Shown: positions 32,112 through 41,620 of the stretch, in pieces
Position numbering within the stretch: the first letter of the stretch is position 1
Layout of the letters: the number at the start of each line of letters is the position of its first letter
DNA from: Cyanobacteria bacterium SZAS-4
GTDB lineage: Bacteria; Cyanobacteriota; Vampirovibrionia; Obscuribacterales; Obscuribacteraceae
Reading direction: 5' to 3'
Length of the DNA stretch: 64,000 bases
NCBI GenBank assembly: GCA_018266255.1
Contig: JAFEAT010000007.1
Location: 248,001 to 312,000, forward strand
Program-made: the position numbers and the translations under genes
Notes under the pieces: model-generated
The model's database searches: none
Seen by the model: only the letters and a program-made list of their open reading frames with translations
Told to the model about the DNA's origin: nothing

Positions 32112-35100
32112 CTAGTGAAAGTTGCGCGCAGGAATATGCGGATCTCCCGGCAGCAATGGCAATGATTCAACATGTTCAGCGATGATGTTGATCACACCTT
32201 GTTCTGATTGCAACTTGCCTGTCACAGAAAGATAACTGTTTCCTAGCCAAACTCGTCGATATTCATCGAATACTCGTGGCTTTACGATTACATTTGCCAT
32301 TCCAGTTTCATCTTCAAGAGTGAGGAATACAAATCCCTTTGCCGTCTCAGGTCTCTGCCTACAAATGACACTGCCAGCGACACTCAATCGCGAATCATGC
32401 AGTTCTTCTTTCAACTGTTTGCATGATTTGATACCACGATTTGTTGCCCATTCGCGGTAAAAATACATTGGATGCTCGCCAGTCGAAAGTCCCATCATGT
32501 TGTAATCGGCAACAATTTCTTGCAGCTCAGTCATCTCATTTATCACAGATATATTTTGCTGCGGCTGCAACAGATCAAGCAACGGAGTTTCACGCTTTTT
32601 GTTCAGCTTCGCCAACGTCTCCCAGAGCGCTTTACGCCGCCCCGGATAAAGTGACTCAAAAGCCCCAGCACGAGCCAATATTTTCAAATCTGCATGCGTC
32701 AAACCACTACGTCTGATCACATCATCAAGAGATTTGAAACTGCCACCACTTTCCCAGGCACTCTCTAGTGCTGCTTTGGAGCGCGCACCAAGACCTTGCA
32801 CAAAGCGCAATCCCACACGCAACGACAAAGTATTGTTATCATTTTTCTCCAAAGTGCAATCCCAAACACTTGCAGCCAGGTCTGGTGGACGGACTTCAAT
32901 ACCACGATGCATCGCATCTCGAATCAATGTAGCCGGGCTATAAAACCCCATGGGTTGCGCGTTTAAGATGGCGCAATAAAATTCTGCTCCATAATAAAGT
33001 TTCAAAAACGCAGAAGCATAAACAAGTAATGAAAACGAAGCAGCATGACTTTCTGGAAATCCATAATTCGCGAATGCACGTAACTGATGCGTAATTGTTT
33101 GAATTGCAACTTCAGTAAATCCATTTTTTCGCATACCAATAGCAAGATCAACACAAAGTGCATCCATCTTTTCTTGAGAACGTTTATGACTCATTACACG
33201 GCGCAAATTATCAGCTTGAGAAGGCGTAAAACCTGCAGAAACAACTGCTAATTTCATTCCTTGTTCTTGAAAAAGCGGAACCCCAAGCGTACGTTTCAAA
33301 ATAGGTTCGAGTGACGGATGCAAATAAACTACGGCTTCATCACCACGACGTCTGCGAAGGTATGGATGAATAATATTCCCCTGAATTGGGCCAGGGCGAA
33401 CCAGAGCGATTGAAACAATAATATCGTAAAAGCAAGTCGGATTGAGCTTTGGCAAAATGCTCATTTGCGCACGCGACTCGACTTGGAATAAACCGATTGT
33501 CTCTGCAGCTCTGAGCATATCGTATATTTTCGGATCACTCATATTCAATTGTCCAAGATCTATATCAATATCTCGATGCTGTTTGACCAGCTTCAATCCT
33601 TCTTGAATCATCATAAGCATGCCGAGTCCTAACAAATCGATTTTGATCAATCCAGCCATATCAAGATCATCTTTATCCCACTGAATGACAGTTCTGCCCG
33701 CCATTGACGCTGGTTCAACTGGCACAATATCACCAATTGGATCAGCTGATAAAACGAAACCGCCAACGTGAATCGAGCGGTGCCGAGGCAATTGATGCAA
33801 ACCAGCAACCACTTTAATTAGCAACTGAACGCGCGAATCGTGAATATCCAATCCAGCAGAAGTGATACCACCCGCGACCAATTGTTCTGCAGCTTGACCT
33901 GCTTCAAAGTAATGCGATTCGGCTGCTAATTTATCTGCCTGCTCTTGAGAGAAACCCAGAACACGTGCGGCATCACGCACTGCAGATCGGCCTCTATATG
34001 TAATCACTTCACAGACCATGGCTGCGTGATTTCGTCCATACTTTTCATAGACATATTGAAGAACTTTTTCGCGTTCCTGGTGCGCGATGTCCAAGTCGAT
34101 ATCGGGTGGTTCGTTTCGCCCTTCAGAAAGAAAACGTTCAAATAAAAGATCCATACCAATTGGATCTACAGCCGTGATAAATAGGCAATAACAAACCGCA
34201 GAATTTGCAGCAGAACCTCGACCTTGTACAGCAATGCCACTTTGCCGAGCGAAGTTTACGATGTCCCACATAATCAGGAAATAGGGTGCCAGACCTAATC
34301 CGGTAATCATGCTCAACTCATGATTTAGTTGATTAACATGCTTTTCGGAAAAATTCGAATATCGCTGTGACGCACCTTCCCAAACTAATTTTTCCAATAA
34401 ACCGTTATGTGTTGAAACCTGATCTACAAATTCTTCCGGGATTGCAAAATTTGGCAACGGTGGTTTTAGCAAACCTAATCGAAACTGACAACGCTCTGCA
34501 ACAACCAAAGTATTTTTGATGCCTTCCGGATAGTTTCGCCAGAGGCGCGCCATTTCATCAGGCGATTTCATATACCAACTGCCATTCGGACGCAGCCTCC
34601 GACCGGCAGTAGCAAGCGTTACTTCATGTCGCAAGCACGTCAGCACATCGTGAATAATCCGTTTTTCCGGATGCGAATAGTGCACATTATTAGTCACCAC
34701 CCATGGTATCTCTAATTCTTTAGAGAGTGCCAGCAAGCGGGCCGCGATGATCGACTCTTGATGAAGATGGTGATTCCACAGTTCAATATAAAGTCTGTCG
34801 GCAAATACTTCTTTCAACTCATGAGCTGCGTGTTTAGCTTTTTCAAAATCATCTACAGCAAGAGATGAGGGTATGAGTCCATGTGGACATCCTGTAAGAG
34901 CAATGAGTCCAGCGGATCGTTCATAGAGTTTTTTATACGGAACACGTGGACATCCGCGCACACTGTTTGAGCGTGCATAAGTGATCATATGGCAGATGTT
35001 TTTGTAACCTTGCAGATCTTCAGCTAAAAGAATTAAGTGAGAGTCGTCTTCCAGTGTGAGTTCAGCTCCAATAATTCCGTCAAGCTCAAGCTCTTTAGCG

Positions 35101-35264
35101 GCACTAGCAAACCGAACAGCGCCACCTAAATCGTCATGATCTGTTAGTGCTAGTGCACTTAGCCCAATTTCTTTTGCCCGATAAGCAAGTTCTTCTGGTA
35201 CTGATGCACCATCGAGAAAAGAAAATGCTGAATGGCAATGCAGCTCGGCGTACAAATTGCGCAC
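32112..35264 (-). CDS. dnaE2: Error-prone DNA polymerase DnaE2 (ImuC)
   Basis: 1050 residues, normal for DnaE2. PHP domain at the start ('YAELHCHSAFSFLDGASVPEEL', 'LALTDHDDLGGAVRFA'). The C-family polymerase core has 'GRGSAANSAVCYCLFITAVDP' and the catalytic Asp pair in 'PPDIDLDIAHQEREKVLQYVYEKYG' near residue 390, and the finger region 'VPLFQEQGMKLAVVSAGFTPSQADNLRR'. HhH near 'SGLTHADLKILARAGAFESL' and a C-terminal OB fold 'SVAGSVICRQRPETAKGFVFLTLEDETG'. DnaE2 performs translesion synthesis with ImuA and ImuB, which lie upstream on the same strand but separated by two other genes. Confidence 0.95.
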   Translation of the reverse strand: MRNLYAELHCHSAFSFLDGASVPEELAYRAKEIGLSALALTDHDDLGGAVRFASAAKELELDGIIGAELTLEDDSHLILLAEDLQGYKNICHMITYARSNSVRGCPRVPYKKLYERSAGLIALTGCPHGLIPSSLAVDDFEKAKHAAHELKEVFADRLYIELWNHHLHQESIIAARLLALSKELEIPWVVTNNVHYSHPEKRIIHDVLTCLRHEVTLATAGRRLRPNGSWYMKSPDEMARLWRNYPEGIKNTLVVAERCQFRLGLLKPPLPNFAIPEEFVDQVSTHNGLLEKLVWEGASQRYSNFSEKHVNQLNHELSMITGLGLAPYFLIMWDIVNFARQSGIAVQGRGSAANSAVCYCLFITAVDPIGMDLLFERFLSEGRNEPPDIDLDIAHQEREKVLQYVYEKYGRNHAAMVCEVITYRGRSAVRDAARVLGFSQEQADKLAAESHYFEAGQAAEQLVAGGITSAGLDIHDSRVQLLIKVVAGLHQLPRHRSIHVGGFVLSADPIGDIVPVEPASMAGRTVIQWDKDDLDMAGLIKIDLLGLGMLMMIQEGLKLVKQHRDIDIDLGQLNMSDPKIYDMLRAAETIGLFQVESRAQMSILPKLNPTCFYDIIVSIALVRPGPIQGNIIHPYLRRRRGDEAVVYLHPSLEPILKRTLGVPLFQEQGMKLAVVSAGFTPSQADNLRRVMSHKRSQEKMDALCVDLAIGMRKNGFTEVAIQTITHQLRAFANYGFPESHAASFSLLVYASAFLKLYYGAEFYCAILNAQPMGFYSPATLIRDAMHRGIEVRPPDLAASVWDCTLEKNDNNTLSLRVGLRFVQGLGARSKAALESAWESGGSFKSLDDVIRRSGLTHADLKILARAGAFESLYPGRRKALWETLAKLNKKRETPLLDLLQPQQNISVINEMTELQEIVADYNMMGLSTGEHPMYFYREWATNRGIKSCKQLKEELHDSRLSVAGSVICRQRPETAKGFVFLTLEDETGMANVIVKPRVFDEYRRVWLGNSYLSVTGKLQSEQGVINIIAEHVESLPLLPGDPHIPARNFH

Positions 35265-35453
35265 GAGTTTATCTCTATGTTTGGTGTTTAACTGGTTTGC
35301 GTGTTTGCTCGTTAAAACCCAGTGGTGAAGTCACACACCGCCAGGATTAATAACAACAAACAGCAATTACAAAGCAGCTAAGTGTATCCAGGGGCGTCAC
35401 CCAACGGATTTACAGCAAGCTGCTCAACTTCACTGCCTTGTAATTGTTATACC

Positions 35454-35469
35454 ATACATAAAGATGTAT
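35454..35469. promoter_or_regulatory. AT-rich dyad between the 124-residue gene and dnaE2
   Basis: ATACAT, AAAG, ATGTAT: a perfect 6+4+6 dyad about 190 nt upstream of the dnaE2 ATG. It shares a CCATAC half with the dyad at 41605 upstream of imuA. It does not match known LexA consensus boxes. Confidence 0.35.
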
Positions 35470-35490
35470 AGCAAGCTTAAATCTTACATC

Positions 35491-35865
35491 CTAGCGGGTT
35501 ACGACCACTGGGTCATCTTTTACAACAGCGACTCCAGGATTTGCGTTCAAATCATCCAAGCTACTCAAAATCGCCCGCTCAACAACGAGCATTCTTTCAA
35601 AACCAACGAACTCATAGATTTCCAAATTCTCTTCGCCAACTGCTTCGTATTTGCCTGTGGCATTGTATCTGAGTGGTCGAATAACAGCGCTATTAACGCT
35701 GAAACTACCATCGGGTAATGATCCAGCACCCAATGCAGGAGCGACCTCAATTACATACAAATGATCAAAGCTCGCTTCCCAGATTCGACCATTGTTACCA
35801 CCACCGGCTAATAGGACTTTTCGCACTGCTGGAGCCGTTCCATCATTGTTTACAACTGTCGTCAT
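35491..35865 (-). CDS. Hypothetical protein inside the split mutasome cassette
   Basis: 124 residues, with AAAGGGGAG just before the ATG, so translation is well supported. It has no signal or membrane segment. The sequence is beta-rich and Gly/Ala/Val-rich: 'VRKVLLAGGGNNGRIWEASFDHLYVIEVAPALGAGSL', 'FSVNSAVIRPLRYNATGKY', 'LEIYEFVGFERMLVVERAIL'. No family recognised. It lies between the 910-residue gene and dnaE2 on the same strand, and a 54-bp palindromic element sits 171 nt upstream. Confidence 0.65.
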   Translation of the reverse strand: MTTVVNNDGTAPAVRKVLLAGGGNNGRIWEASFDHLYVIEVAPALGAGSLPDGSFSVNSAVIRPLRYNATGKYEAVGEENLEIYEFVGFERMLVVERAILSSLDDLNANPGVAVVKDDPVVVTR

Positions 35866-36036
35866 GTTCTCTCCCCTTTAGTGAAACTTGAAATCGGAGG
35901 TTTGAGACGCAACTGACTCGACTAATGTGCCTGAATCGATAAGCAATCTAAACTTCCAAACTCAAGATGACACGCAAAGGCTGTCCAGCAGCCAATCTTG
36001 CTGGGATACATAGACGTCCAAATCACTATCTGCAGA

Positions 36037-36090
36037 TTTTAAGGCGATATCAGTTAACGGATCGAAATCTGGCCCTAAACTGATATCAGG
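36037..36090 (-). repeat. 54-bp palindromic element, copy A
   Basis: On the minus strand it reads CCT, GATATCAGTTTAG, an 18-nt variable core and CTGATATCGCCTTAAAA. Copy B (41758-41811, plus strand) aligns without gaps over 54 nt with 41 identities counted by eye. The ends GATATCAG and CTGATATC are mutually complementary, so each copy can fold. Neither copy is coding. Confidence 0.85.
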
Positions 36091-36152
36091 TTAGAAACTC
36101 AAACAGGCATACTCAACTCCATAAGGAGGCTGAGAACCCTGACTAGTGCTTA

Positions 36153-38885
36153 CTAGTTAGACGTCGCAGGCGCATCCGTCACGTAATTTCCATCAGCCAA
36201 TAGGTATGTATTATGTCCATCGGCGTTAGTCTCAATGCTACGCACTTTACCCACGCCAGGTATATCCAGTCCATCTGGGAATTGCGCAGGATTGAATCGA
36301 CGCAGAAGCTGGAAGTTGTTCATTGACTTGAAGCCGTCTTGGATCAAGTCACCGTTGGCGTTTGAATAAGTCATATTCTTGCTTGCAAAATTCAGTTCCA
36401 GTGAGTGGAAATCAGCTGATCCAGCGGGACGATACAAAATTAGTCCGTTCGCGGTCTTTTCAAAAGCAACAATTCCGCCCACAGTTGAAGTCACTTCAGT
36501 TGGATAGACTTCGACAACCGAGCCGTTTGCACGATGGTAGAATTCCGAACCGTCGGGCGCGGTTTCAATTGCTTTGAATTCACCGTAACCATCCACACCA
36601 ATCGAACGATTTGTATTTGTCAGTACTTTGTTGCCATTCAGTTTAGTGAACTGAACGAAATCGTTGGCTGAATAAACAACACGATTGGCATCGCCGTAAT
36701 CTGTTGTTCGCGTATGGTCTTTGTCGTAGACTTGCACCTTCGTGCCCTTTCCGTCAGCAAGATCGTAGATGGTGCTATCCGCAGTCCGCACAAGTCTGTT
36801 GACTGATCCTTCTGGTGTGGAGATCGGATTCGCGAAGTTCTCCATGATATACGTTGGTGAGAATGTACTTTCAGGTCCGTTCAAAGGTCTTTCAATTACC
36901 TGGATATGATCGGGATGATAGATTTGTTCGAGTGTAGTGTCGTTGCTCAAAATATATTCGGATTTGATTGGCGCCGAATCTGCAACCGGTGTGCCTTCAG
37001 GAGGAACTTCTCCACGCTCCAGAAATTTATCAAGCATTGAGTGCGATGCTTTTCCGTTGCTGCGCCATGCACTTTCAACTTCCACCTCGCGCACGCTGTT
37101 GTCTGGCATGGCGATCTGAACCTTCAGTGGATTCTGATAAAATTCAACCGTGGCTCCATCGGTTAGATGATAGAACGTTGTGCCGTCGGTCTTGGTGTCT
37201 GCCGATGCCACCTTTCCGTACCACTCTTCGCTTGGAGTGGCATATTTGACGGCAGATGAGCCGTCTAGTTTTCCGTAATCCACCCGACCATCAGGATGAG
37301 TAACTGTCGAAGTGACCGTTCCGTATTCAGTGGGCAAGCCTTCTGTGTAAACACGGAGGACTGTGTTAGGAGCAACAACTTCGCTTGAAGTGATGTGATA
37401 GGCGATTGATTTATCAGGGAATGACTCGACCCGATCGGCCATGCCGTATGGTGTTTCCGTCGGTTTGCTGAATGCTTCGATCGAACCCCATGTTCTTCCA
37501 TCTTGATCGGCAATCGCATCAGCCTTAGTCCAACGTTGGAATGATTTGTCGTCATTCGTTTCATATCCAACTACTTTCTCAGGACCCTTGAAGGGATTTT
37601 CAGCTGGAGTCTCGTAGACAAAAAGGTGAAGACCGTTCTCGCCTTTGCCACGATATTCGGTTCCTGAAAAATCTTTTGACGGTCTGAACTTTCCGCCTGT
37701 GCTCTCAAACTGAGCAGCTTCTTTGTTGAAGAGGTCGCCGTAAGAAAGTTCTGAGTTGGCGCGAAGCTGATGAATGATTTCTGGATTCGTATCAGCATAA
37801 GGAGACTTTGTGTCCATCGCAGCTTTAACGCGGCTTTCCGCTTCGAGTGCAGCTTTCTCTTGCGCTGTGCGAATGTCTACAAACTTCTGTTTTGCGGCTT
37901 CTGGATCAGTCTTGAGCAAATCTGCAGCAGCTTTCAATTCGGGTTCTGCTTGTTTAGCGCTGATTCGGTGGCTAATCTCGTGTCCTAATTTTTCGGGACC
38001 AGCTCCATTGGCGAGTTGCACAACGTTGCTATCTTGGTTAATACTGGTTTCGCCGGCTGTTCTTTGCACACGGCTCAACGGGCTGCGTGAGATCAAGTCT
38101 TGCAATGGACCGTTGTCTGTCCAATTTTCGCGAGCGGCAAAGTGATCTACCGGAATTGGACGACCCATCCGTACGTTTACAGCATCGACAGCTTTGCCGA
38201 ACGAGTGCTGAGCAGCAGGCAAGAATAGATTTAACGCAGCGCCAGAGGATGCAGCCTTCATCAAATTGTCGGTCGAACCGATGCTGCCCTCGGAAATCAG
38301 ATTTGAAGTCATCAACTGTGCAGCGCCGCCGCCAGCACCAACCAAGGCTCGTAGCGGAATGCTTCGAGATAGGGATAGTCCCTTAGTCAACGAATTTCCA
38401 TATTCGAAGGCACCGAAGCCGACCATACTGCCAACAGCGTTACCAAATCTTGTCTCGTGCCCCATAGGGTCACGGGCGCCGCCATACAGTCCAGCACCGA
38501 GGATCATTCCGGTGCGTTCGCTGGCGAGGAATTTCGCAGTAAAGCCTCCGGTCGAAATCAGGTTTTTAGATTCCAGCACGCGCCCACCGCTTTCCAGGGC
38601 ACCACCGGTCAGTTTTCCAGCCAGGACGTACGGGGCGATGGCGCCCACGCCGCCGGACAAGGTTTGAGCCAGCCAGGAACCAGTACCAGTGCTCTCTGGC
38701 ACTGAAAGTAGGTCCACACGAGGAAGATGTTTACCAGAGACGGCCTCGGTGACAGAGGCGACGGCATTGATAGGGTCAATGACAGCAGCATTGACGAAGG
38801 GATGAGCGATGTTGTCCATCAACCAGCCGGACGATTGTACGTCCTTCTTAGGCTCGGCTTTTATCGATTCGAGGTTATCGCCCAA
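36153..38885 (-). CDS. Large hypothetical protein: Gly-rich N-domain, HEXXH motif, beta-repeat C-terminal region
   Basis: 910 residues from a TTG at 38885 supported by GGAGT 7 nt upstream. Residues about 60-250 are Gly/Ala-rich and amphipathic ('GGVGAIAPYVLAGKLTGGALESGG', 'ALVGAGGGAAQLM'), possibly membrane-inserting. At about 305 'EKLGHEISHRISAKQ' is a zincin-type HEXXH, followed by a helical stretch with 'KAALEAESRVKAAM' that could supply a third ligand. From about 430 onward there are repeats of the form xxExxxDGxxxYHLxDGxxVxVY (for example 'TAPDGSEFYHRANGSVVEVY', 'TNADGHNTYLLADGNYV'). No signal peptide or named family. It may be a metal-dependent effector or surface protein. It lies between imuB and dnaE2, which is not its expected company. 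Confidence 0.65.
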   Translation of the reverse strand: MGDNLESIKAEPKKDVQSSGWLMDNIAHPFVNAAVIDPINAVASVTEAVSGKHLPRVDLLSVPESTGTGSWLAQTLSGGVGAIAPYVLAGKLTGGALESGGRVLESKNLISTGGFTAKFLASERTGMILGAGLYGGARDPMGHETRFGNAVGSMVGFGAFEYGNSLTKGLSLSRSIPLRALVGAGGGAAQLMTSNLISEGSIGSTDNLMKAASSGAALNLFLPAAQHSFGKAVDAVNVRMGRPIPVDHFAARENWTDNGPLQDLISRSPLSRVQRTAGETSINQDSNVVQLANGAGPEKLGHEISHRISAKQAEPELKAAADLLKTDPEAAKQKFVDIRTAQEKAALEAESRVKAAMDTKSPYADTNPEIIHQLRANSELSYGDLFNKEAAQFESTGGKFRPSKDFSGTEYRGKGENGLHLFVYETPAENPFKGPEKVVGYETNDDKSFQRWTKADAIADQDGRTWGSIEAFSKPTETPYGMADRVESFPDKSIAYHITSSEVVAPNTVLRVYTEGLPTEYGTVTSTVTHPDGRVDYGKLDGSSAVKYATPSEEWYGKVASADTKTDGTTFYHLTDGATVEFYQNPLKVQIAMPDNSVREVEVESAWRSNGKASHSMLDKFLERGEVPPEGTPVADSAPIKSEYILSNDTTLEQIYHPDHIQVIERPLNGPESTFSPTYIMENFANPISTPEGSVNRLVRTADSTIYDLADGKGTKVQVYDKDHTRTTDYGDANRVVYSANDFVQFTKLNGNKVLTNTNRSIGVDGYGEFKAIETAPDGSEFYHRANGSVVEVYPTEVTSTVGGIVAFEKTANGLILYRPAGSADFHSLELNFASKNMTYSNANGDLIQDGFKSMNNFQLLRRFNPAQFPDGLDIPGVGKVRSIETNADGHNTYLLADGNYVTDAPATSN

Positions 38886-39006
38886 TTGACTAACTCCATG
38901 TCCAAGTCAACGCATTATTCATCAGAGCGCCTCCGCTTTAAATGGGATAATTACGTACTGACACCAGGTTTTATATTGGGCCGCGTGCGTGGTGACAGCG
39001 CAGGTT

Positions 39007-40620
39007 CTAATCGTATATGCCTTCGATTGACCAGGTCTTGCGCATATGATCACGCACCAGCAGTACAAGCGTGCACACTCCAGGCTCGTACTTCGGCTCT
39101 ATCAATGCGACATAGTATGACTTTTGAAACTGATCGTCCCACCACAGACCAGACAAGCACTCTGAAGTTGTTATTTTCACAATTTGGTGCCATTTCCCCT
39201 GGTAGGCAATTGCATGAAGAGCGCCATTGTTAAATTCAACAAACACTGGCACCGCATTTGGTATCTGCTTCAAAACAAGTCCAGATGCCAATCCACGTTT
39301 TCCGATTTTCGATTCGATGTAATTGGTGTCAACTGCTACTGAATTCTTAACCACATTATTGTCAGCATTCAAAGACGGAACTGCTTTTGCAACAACTTGA
39401 TTTGTTTGAAAAACCGGCACCCAAATGCCAGCAACATCCGGAGAATGTTGATCATTTGCAATGGCACGCACTAAAGAATTTTCGCCTAATCTGGTTAGAA
39501 ATTTTTGTAATAGATTCGTCTGTTGTTCACTAGTATTTGCATTCAAATCCGGATCAACTTCTGTTTTAGTTTGTTCGAATAATTCTTTGCAAAAGCGTGT
39601 AACAGTCAGCTTTATCGAAGTAAATTCACGCGATAACGGATGCGCCTCAATCGTCAATCGAAGAACCTGCAACAGAAACGTTGAACTACTGGATGGACGC
39701 ACAAGTTTTACGGGGCGCTCATAGAATAGTTCATCATCGTTGAAAAATTGAATCAGCAATTCTTCAGCGCAATATCCTTCATGTTGCAGTTGCCTTTGCA
39801 AATGATCGAGCATTGACTTGAGCAGAAATACAGTTTGATTCAGAGATTCAATTGGTCCATCTATTTCTACACTGGCATCAAACTTTTTGTCGCGCACTGG
39901 CACACTGGGCTGAACTTTGTCAAATCCCAATACTAGCTGTTGAGCATTGACTGCCGCAGACCCAAACCTTTCAGCCATATTATCTGCAGGAATTTGTGCA
40001 AGATGACCCATTGATTTAATGCCAAGATCAATAAACACATCCTGCAAATCAATATCTAAAGAAAGATGTGAAATCGAGAGTGGCTTTAAAAATTCAAGAT
40101 CCCGTCCTGGCGGAACTATATGCCAACGATTTTTGGAACGACTTGCCACCATGGCAGCGAAAGCCGAATCGGCAACACCAATTTGTCCATTGGTATAACC
40201 AAACTTGCTGACTAACTTCAATAAATCTCGACAGAGCTTCCCCTCTCCACCCAATCGTTGCAAGCCCTCAGCATCAAGAAGGAAAATTCCCGGTTCTCTT
40301 GCAGACACTCGCGGAGAACAAACAACTAATTCATTGACAATATTTTTCTGTTCTTCACGATAAGATTTCACATCACATTGACGCCATGTCAAATTTGCAC
40401 AAGTAGCACGCGCTTCCGTCCACTTCATGCCAGCCACAACATATTTTTTGCTTGCAGAATCTGAGCACATAAAAACACGCGCTCGACTGAGGTTGACTTT
40501 GTCTGCTGGCTTCTGCTCATCGGCCAGCAAAACAAAAGCCTTCTTCTTCAGCTCCGGTTCACGCTTTTGGTGTACGACGATCTGGAATTTGGGGATGCGT
40601 AAACAAGCAATTCGAGACAT
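39007..40620 (-). CDS. imuB: ImuB, catalytically inactive Y-family polymerase
   Basis: 537 residues. The N-terminal Y-family fold is recognisable ('ARVFMCSDSASKKYVVAGMKWTEARATCANLTW', 'VCSPRVSAREPGIFLLDAEGLQRLGGEGKL', 'GQIGVADSAFAAMVAS'). The catalytic acids are missing: the DxDxFFAsVE segment is 'CLRIPKFQIVV' and the SxDE segment is 'FLLDAEGLQ'. Little-finger and C-terminal regions follow ('VEIDGPIESLNQTVFLLKSMLDHLQRQL'). ImuB is the non-catalytic hub that binds the clamp, ImuA and DnaE2. Its start lies inside imuA: the two reading frames overlap by 62 nt. Confidence 0.9.
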   Translation of the reverse strand: MSRIACLRIPKFQIVVHQKREPELKKKAFVLLADEQKPADKVNLSRARVFMCSDSASKKYVVAGMKWTEARATCANLTWRQCDVKSYREEQKNIVNELVVCSPRVSAREPGIFLLDAEGLQRLGGEGKLCRDLLKLVSKFGYTNGQIGVADSAFAAMVASRSKNRWHIVPPGRDLEFLKPLSISHLSLDIDLQDVFIDLGIKSMGHLAQIPADNMAERFGSAAVNAQQLVLGFDKVQPSVPVRDKKFDASVEIDGPIESLNQTVFLLKSMLDHLQRQLQHEGYCAEELLIQFFNDDELFYERPVKLVRPSSSSTFLLQVLRLTIEAHPLSREFTSIKLTVTRFCKELFEQTKTEVDPDLNANTSEQQTNLLQKFLTRLGENSLVRAIANDQHSPDVAGIWVPVFQTNQVVAKAVPSLNADNNVVKNSVAVDTNYIESKIGKRGLASGLVLKQIPNAVPVFVEFNNGALHAIAYQGKWHQIVKITTSECLSGLWWDDQFQKSYYVALIEPKYEPGVCTLVLLVRDHMRKTWSIEGIYD

Positions 40621-41359
40621 GAGATTGAATATTCACCTCTATATTTTTTGTCATTCCTTCCTTCCACATTTCAGTTTTAATTGAGGGAATAATTGACACC
40701 AATCCAGACAAACCAATTTCACAATGAATGCTTGATGATGACCAACCAAAAGAAAATCGTGAGTGACATCCCCAAGAAGAATTTGCATTACTTTCAAAAT
40801 CTTCGTCTTTCAAAAGAATCAATGCTGTTCTAGATTTTTCCAAACTACGCTGCAGCCGAGCCGCAATCTTGCTCGATATAGACAGATTGCCACCGAGATC
40901 AAAAATCAAAATGTCAAACATTCCAGAACGGATTAACTGCTCGACCGACCACAATGCATCGTGTTCAATTTTAGGGCCTTTAAGATTTCGAACAACCCAA
41001 AACCTCCCTGGTTCCTCTACTGTACTTGGCACCATATTCAATGGCACTGCACCAGAGTATCCAGACTCAACAAAAGCCCAATCACTGGCACGCAACCGAT
41101 CAAATGTATCGATGTAAACCACCTGCATATTGGCGGCACACCATCGCGCTACGATTGCTCGCAAAACGCTTGTTTTGCCAGATGAAAATGTCCCAGACCA
41201 CTCTGTAATGCGCTTTCTAGAAATTCCATGCAAGATACCAAAATCAATTTCTGGTATTCCGGTCTGAATATTCTTATGAGTGCGCGAATCAACTAACCAT
41301 TTACCCGGAAATAGTTGTTCGAATTGTTCTTTTAATAGAGTGACACTTTGCTGGTTCAT
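40559..41359 (-). CDS. imuA: ImuA, RecA-like mutasome protein
   Basis: 266 residues from the ATG at 41359; upstream in-frame ATGs at 41374 and 41407 are alternatives and none has a clear ribosome site. RecA-like core: 'TGIPEIDFGILHGISRKRITEWSGTFSSGKTSVLRAIVARW' with Walker A GTFSSGKTS, then 'MQVVYIDTFDRLRASDW' and 'FDILIFDLGGNLSISSKIAARLQRSLEKSRTALILLKDE' (Walker B-like). ImuA inhibits or remodels RecA filaments and is needed for ImuB/DnaE2-dependent mutagenesis in other bacteria. It is the first gene of the minus-strand cassette. Confidence 0.85.
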   Translation of the reverse strand: MNQQSVTLLKEQFEQLFPGKWLVDSRTHKNIQTGIPEIDFGILHGISRKRITEWSGTFSSGKTSVLRAIVARWCAANMQVVYIDTFDRLRASDWAFVESGYSGAVPLNMVPSTVEEPGRFWVVRNLKGPKIEHDALWSVEQLIRSGMFDILIFDLGGNLSISSKIAARLQRSLEKSRTALILLKDEDFESNANSSWGCHSRFSFGWSSSSIHCEIGLSGLVSIIPSIKTEMWKEGMTKNIEVNIQSHVSNCLFTHPQIPDRRTPKA

Positions 41360-41604
41360 ATAAAATTGGGGCATAAAGACGCATCGATGCGCCCATACAT
41401 CTAACAAAATTTTGGATTTTCATTACACGCGGTCGTATGGATGGCAGCATCCTGCACATCCACACTACCCCCGCCATCACTGTTATTTTTTAAACCAAGT
41501 CGAAGCACACAGCATCGTGTAACAACGGTGCTGAATTACGAGACGAGTGGTGCGTCAATTATCTCGCTAGTGTTCTTTTCAGTTTATAAGTGCTTACTAT
41601 TCAA

Positions 41605-41620
41605 CCATACTTTTGTATGG
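41605..41620. promoter_or_regulatory. CCATAC-TTTT-GTATGG dyad upstream of imuA
   Basis: A perfect 6+4+6 inverted repeat about 245 nt before the imuA ATG. Possible damage-response operator because of its place ahead of a mutasome operon. It does not match the Gram-positive, proteobacterial or cyanobacterial LexA boxes I know. Confidence 0.4.

Noticed and set aside
36153..41359. Inverted 54-bp elements as terminal repeats of a transposon
   Set aside because: No transposase between them, no target-site duplication seen, and the enclosed imuAB genes are core-like; kept only as a repeat observation.
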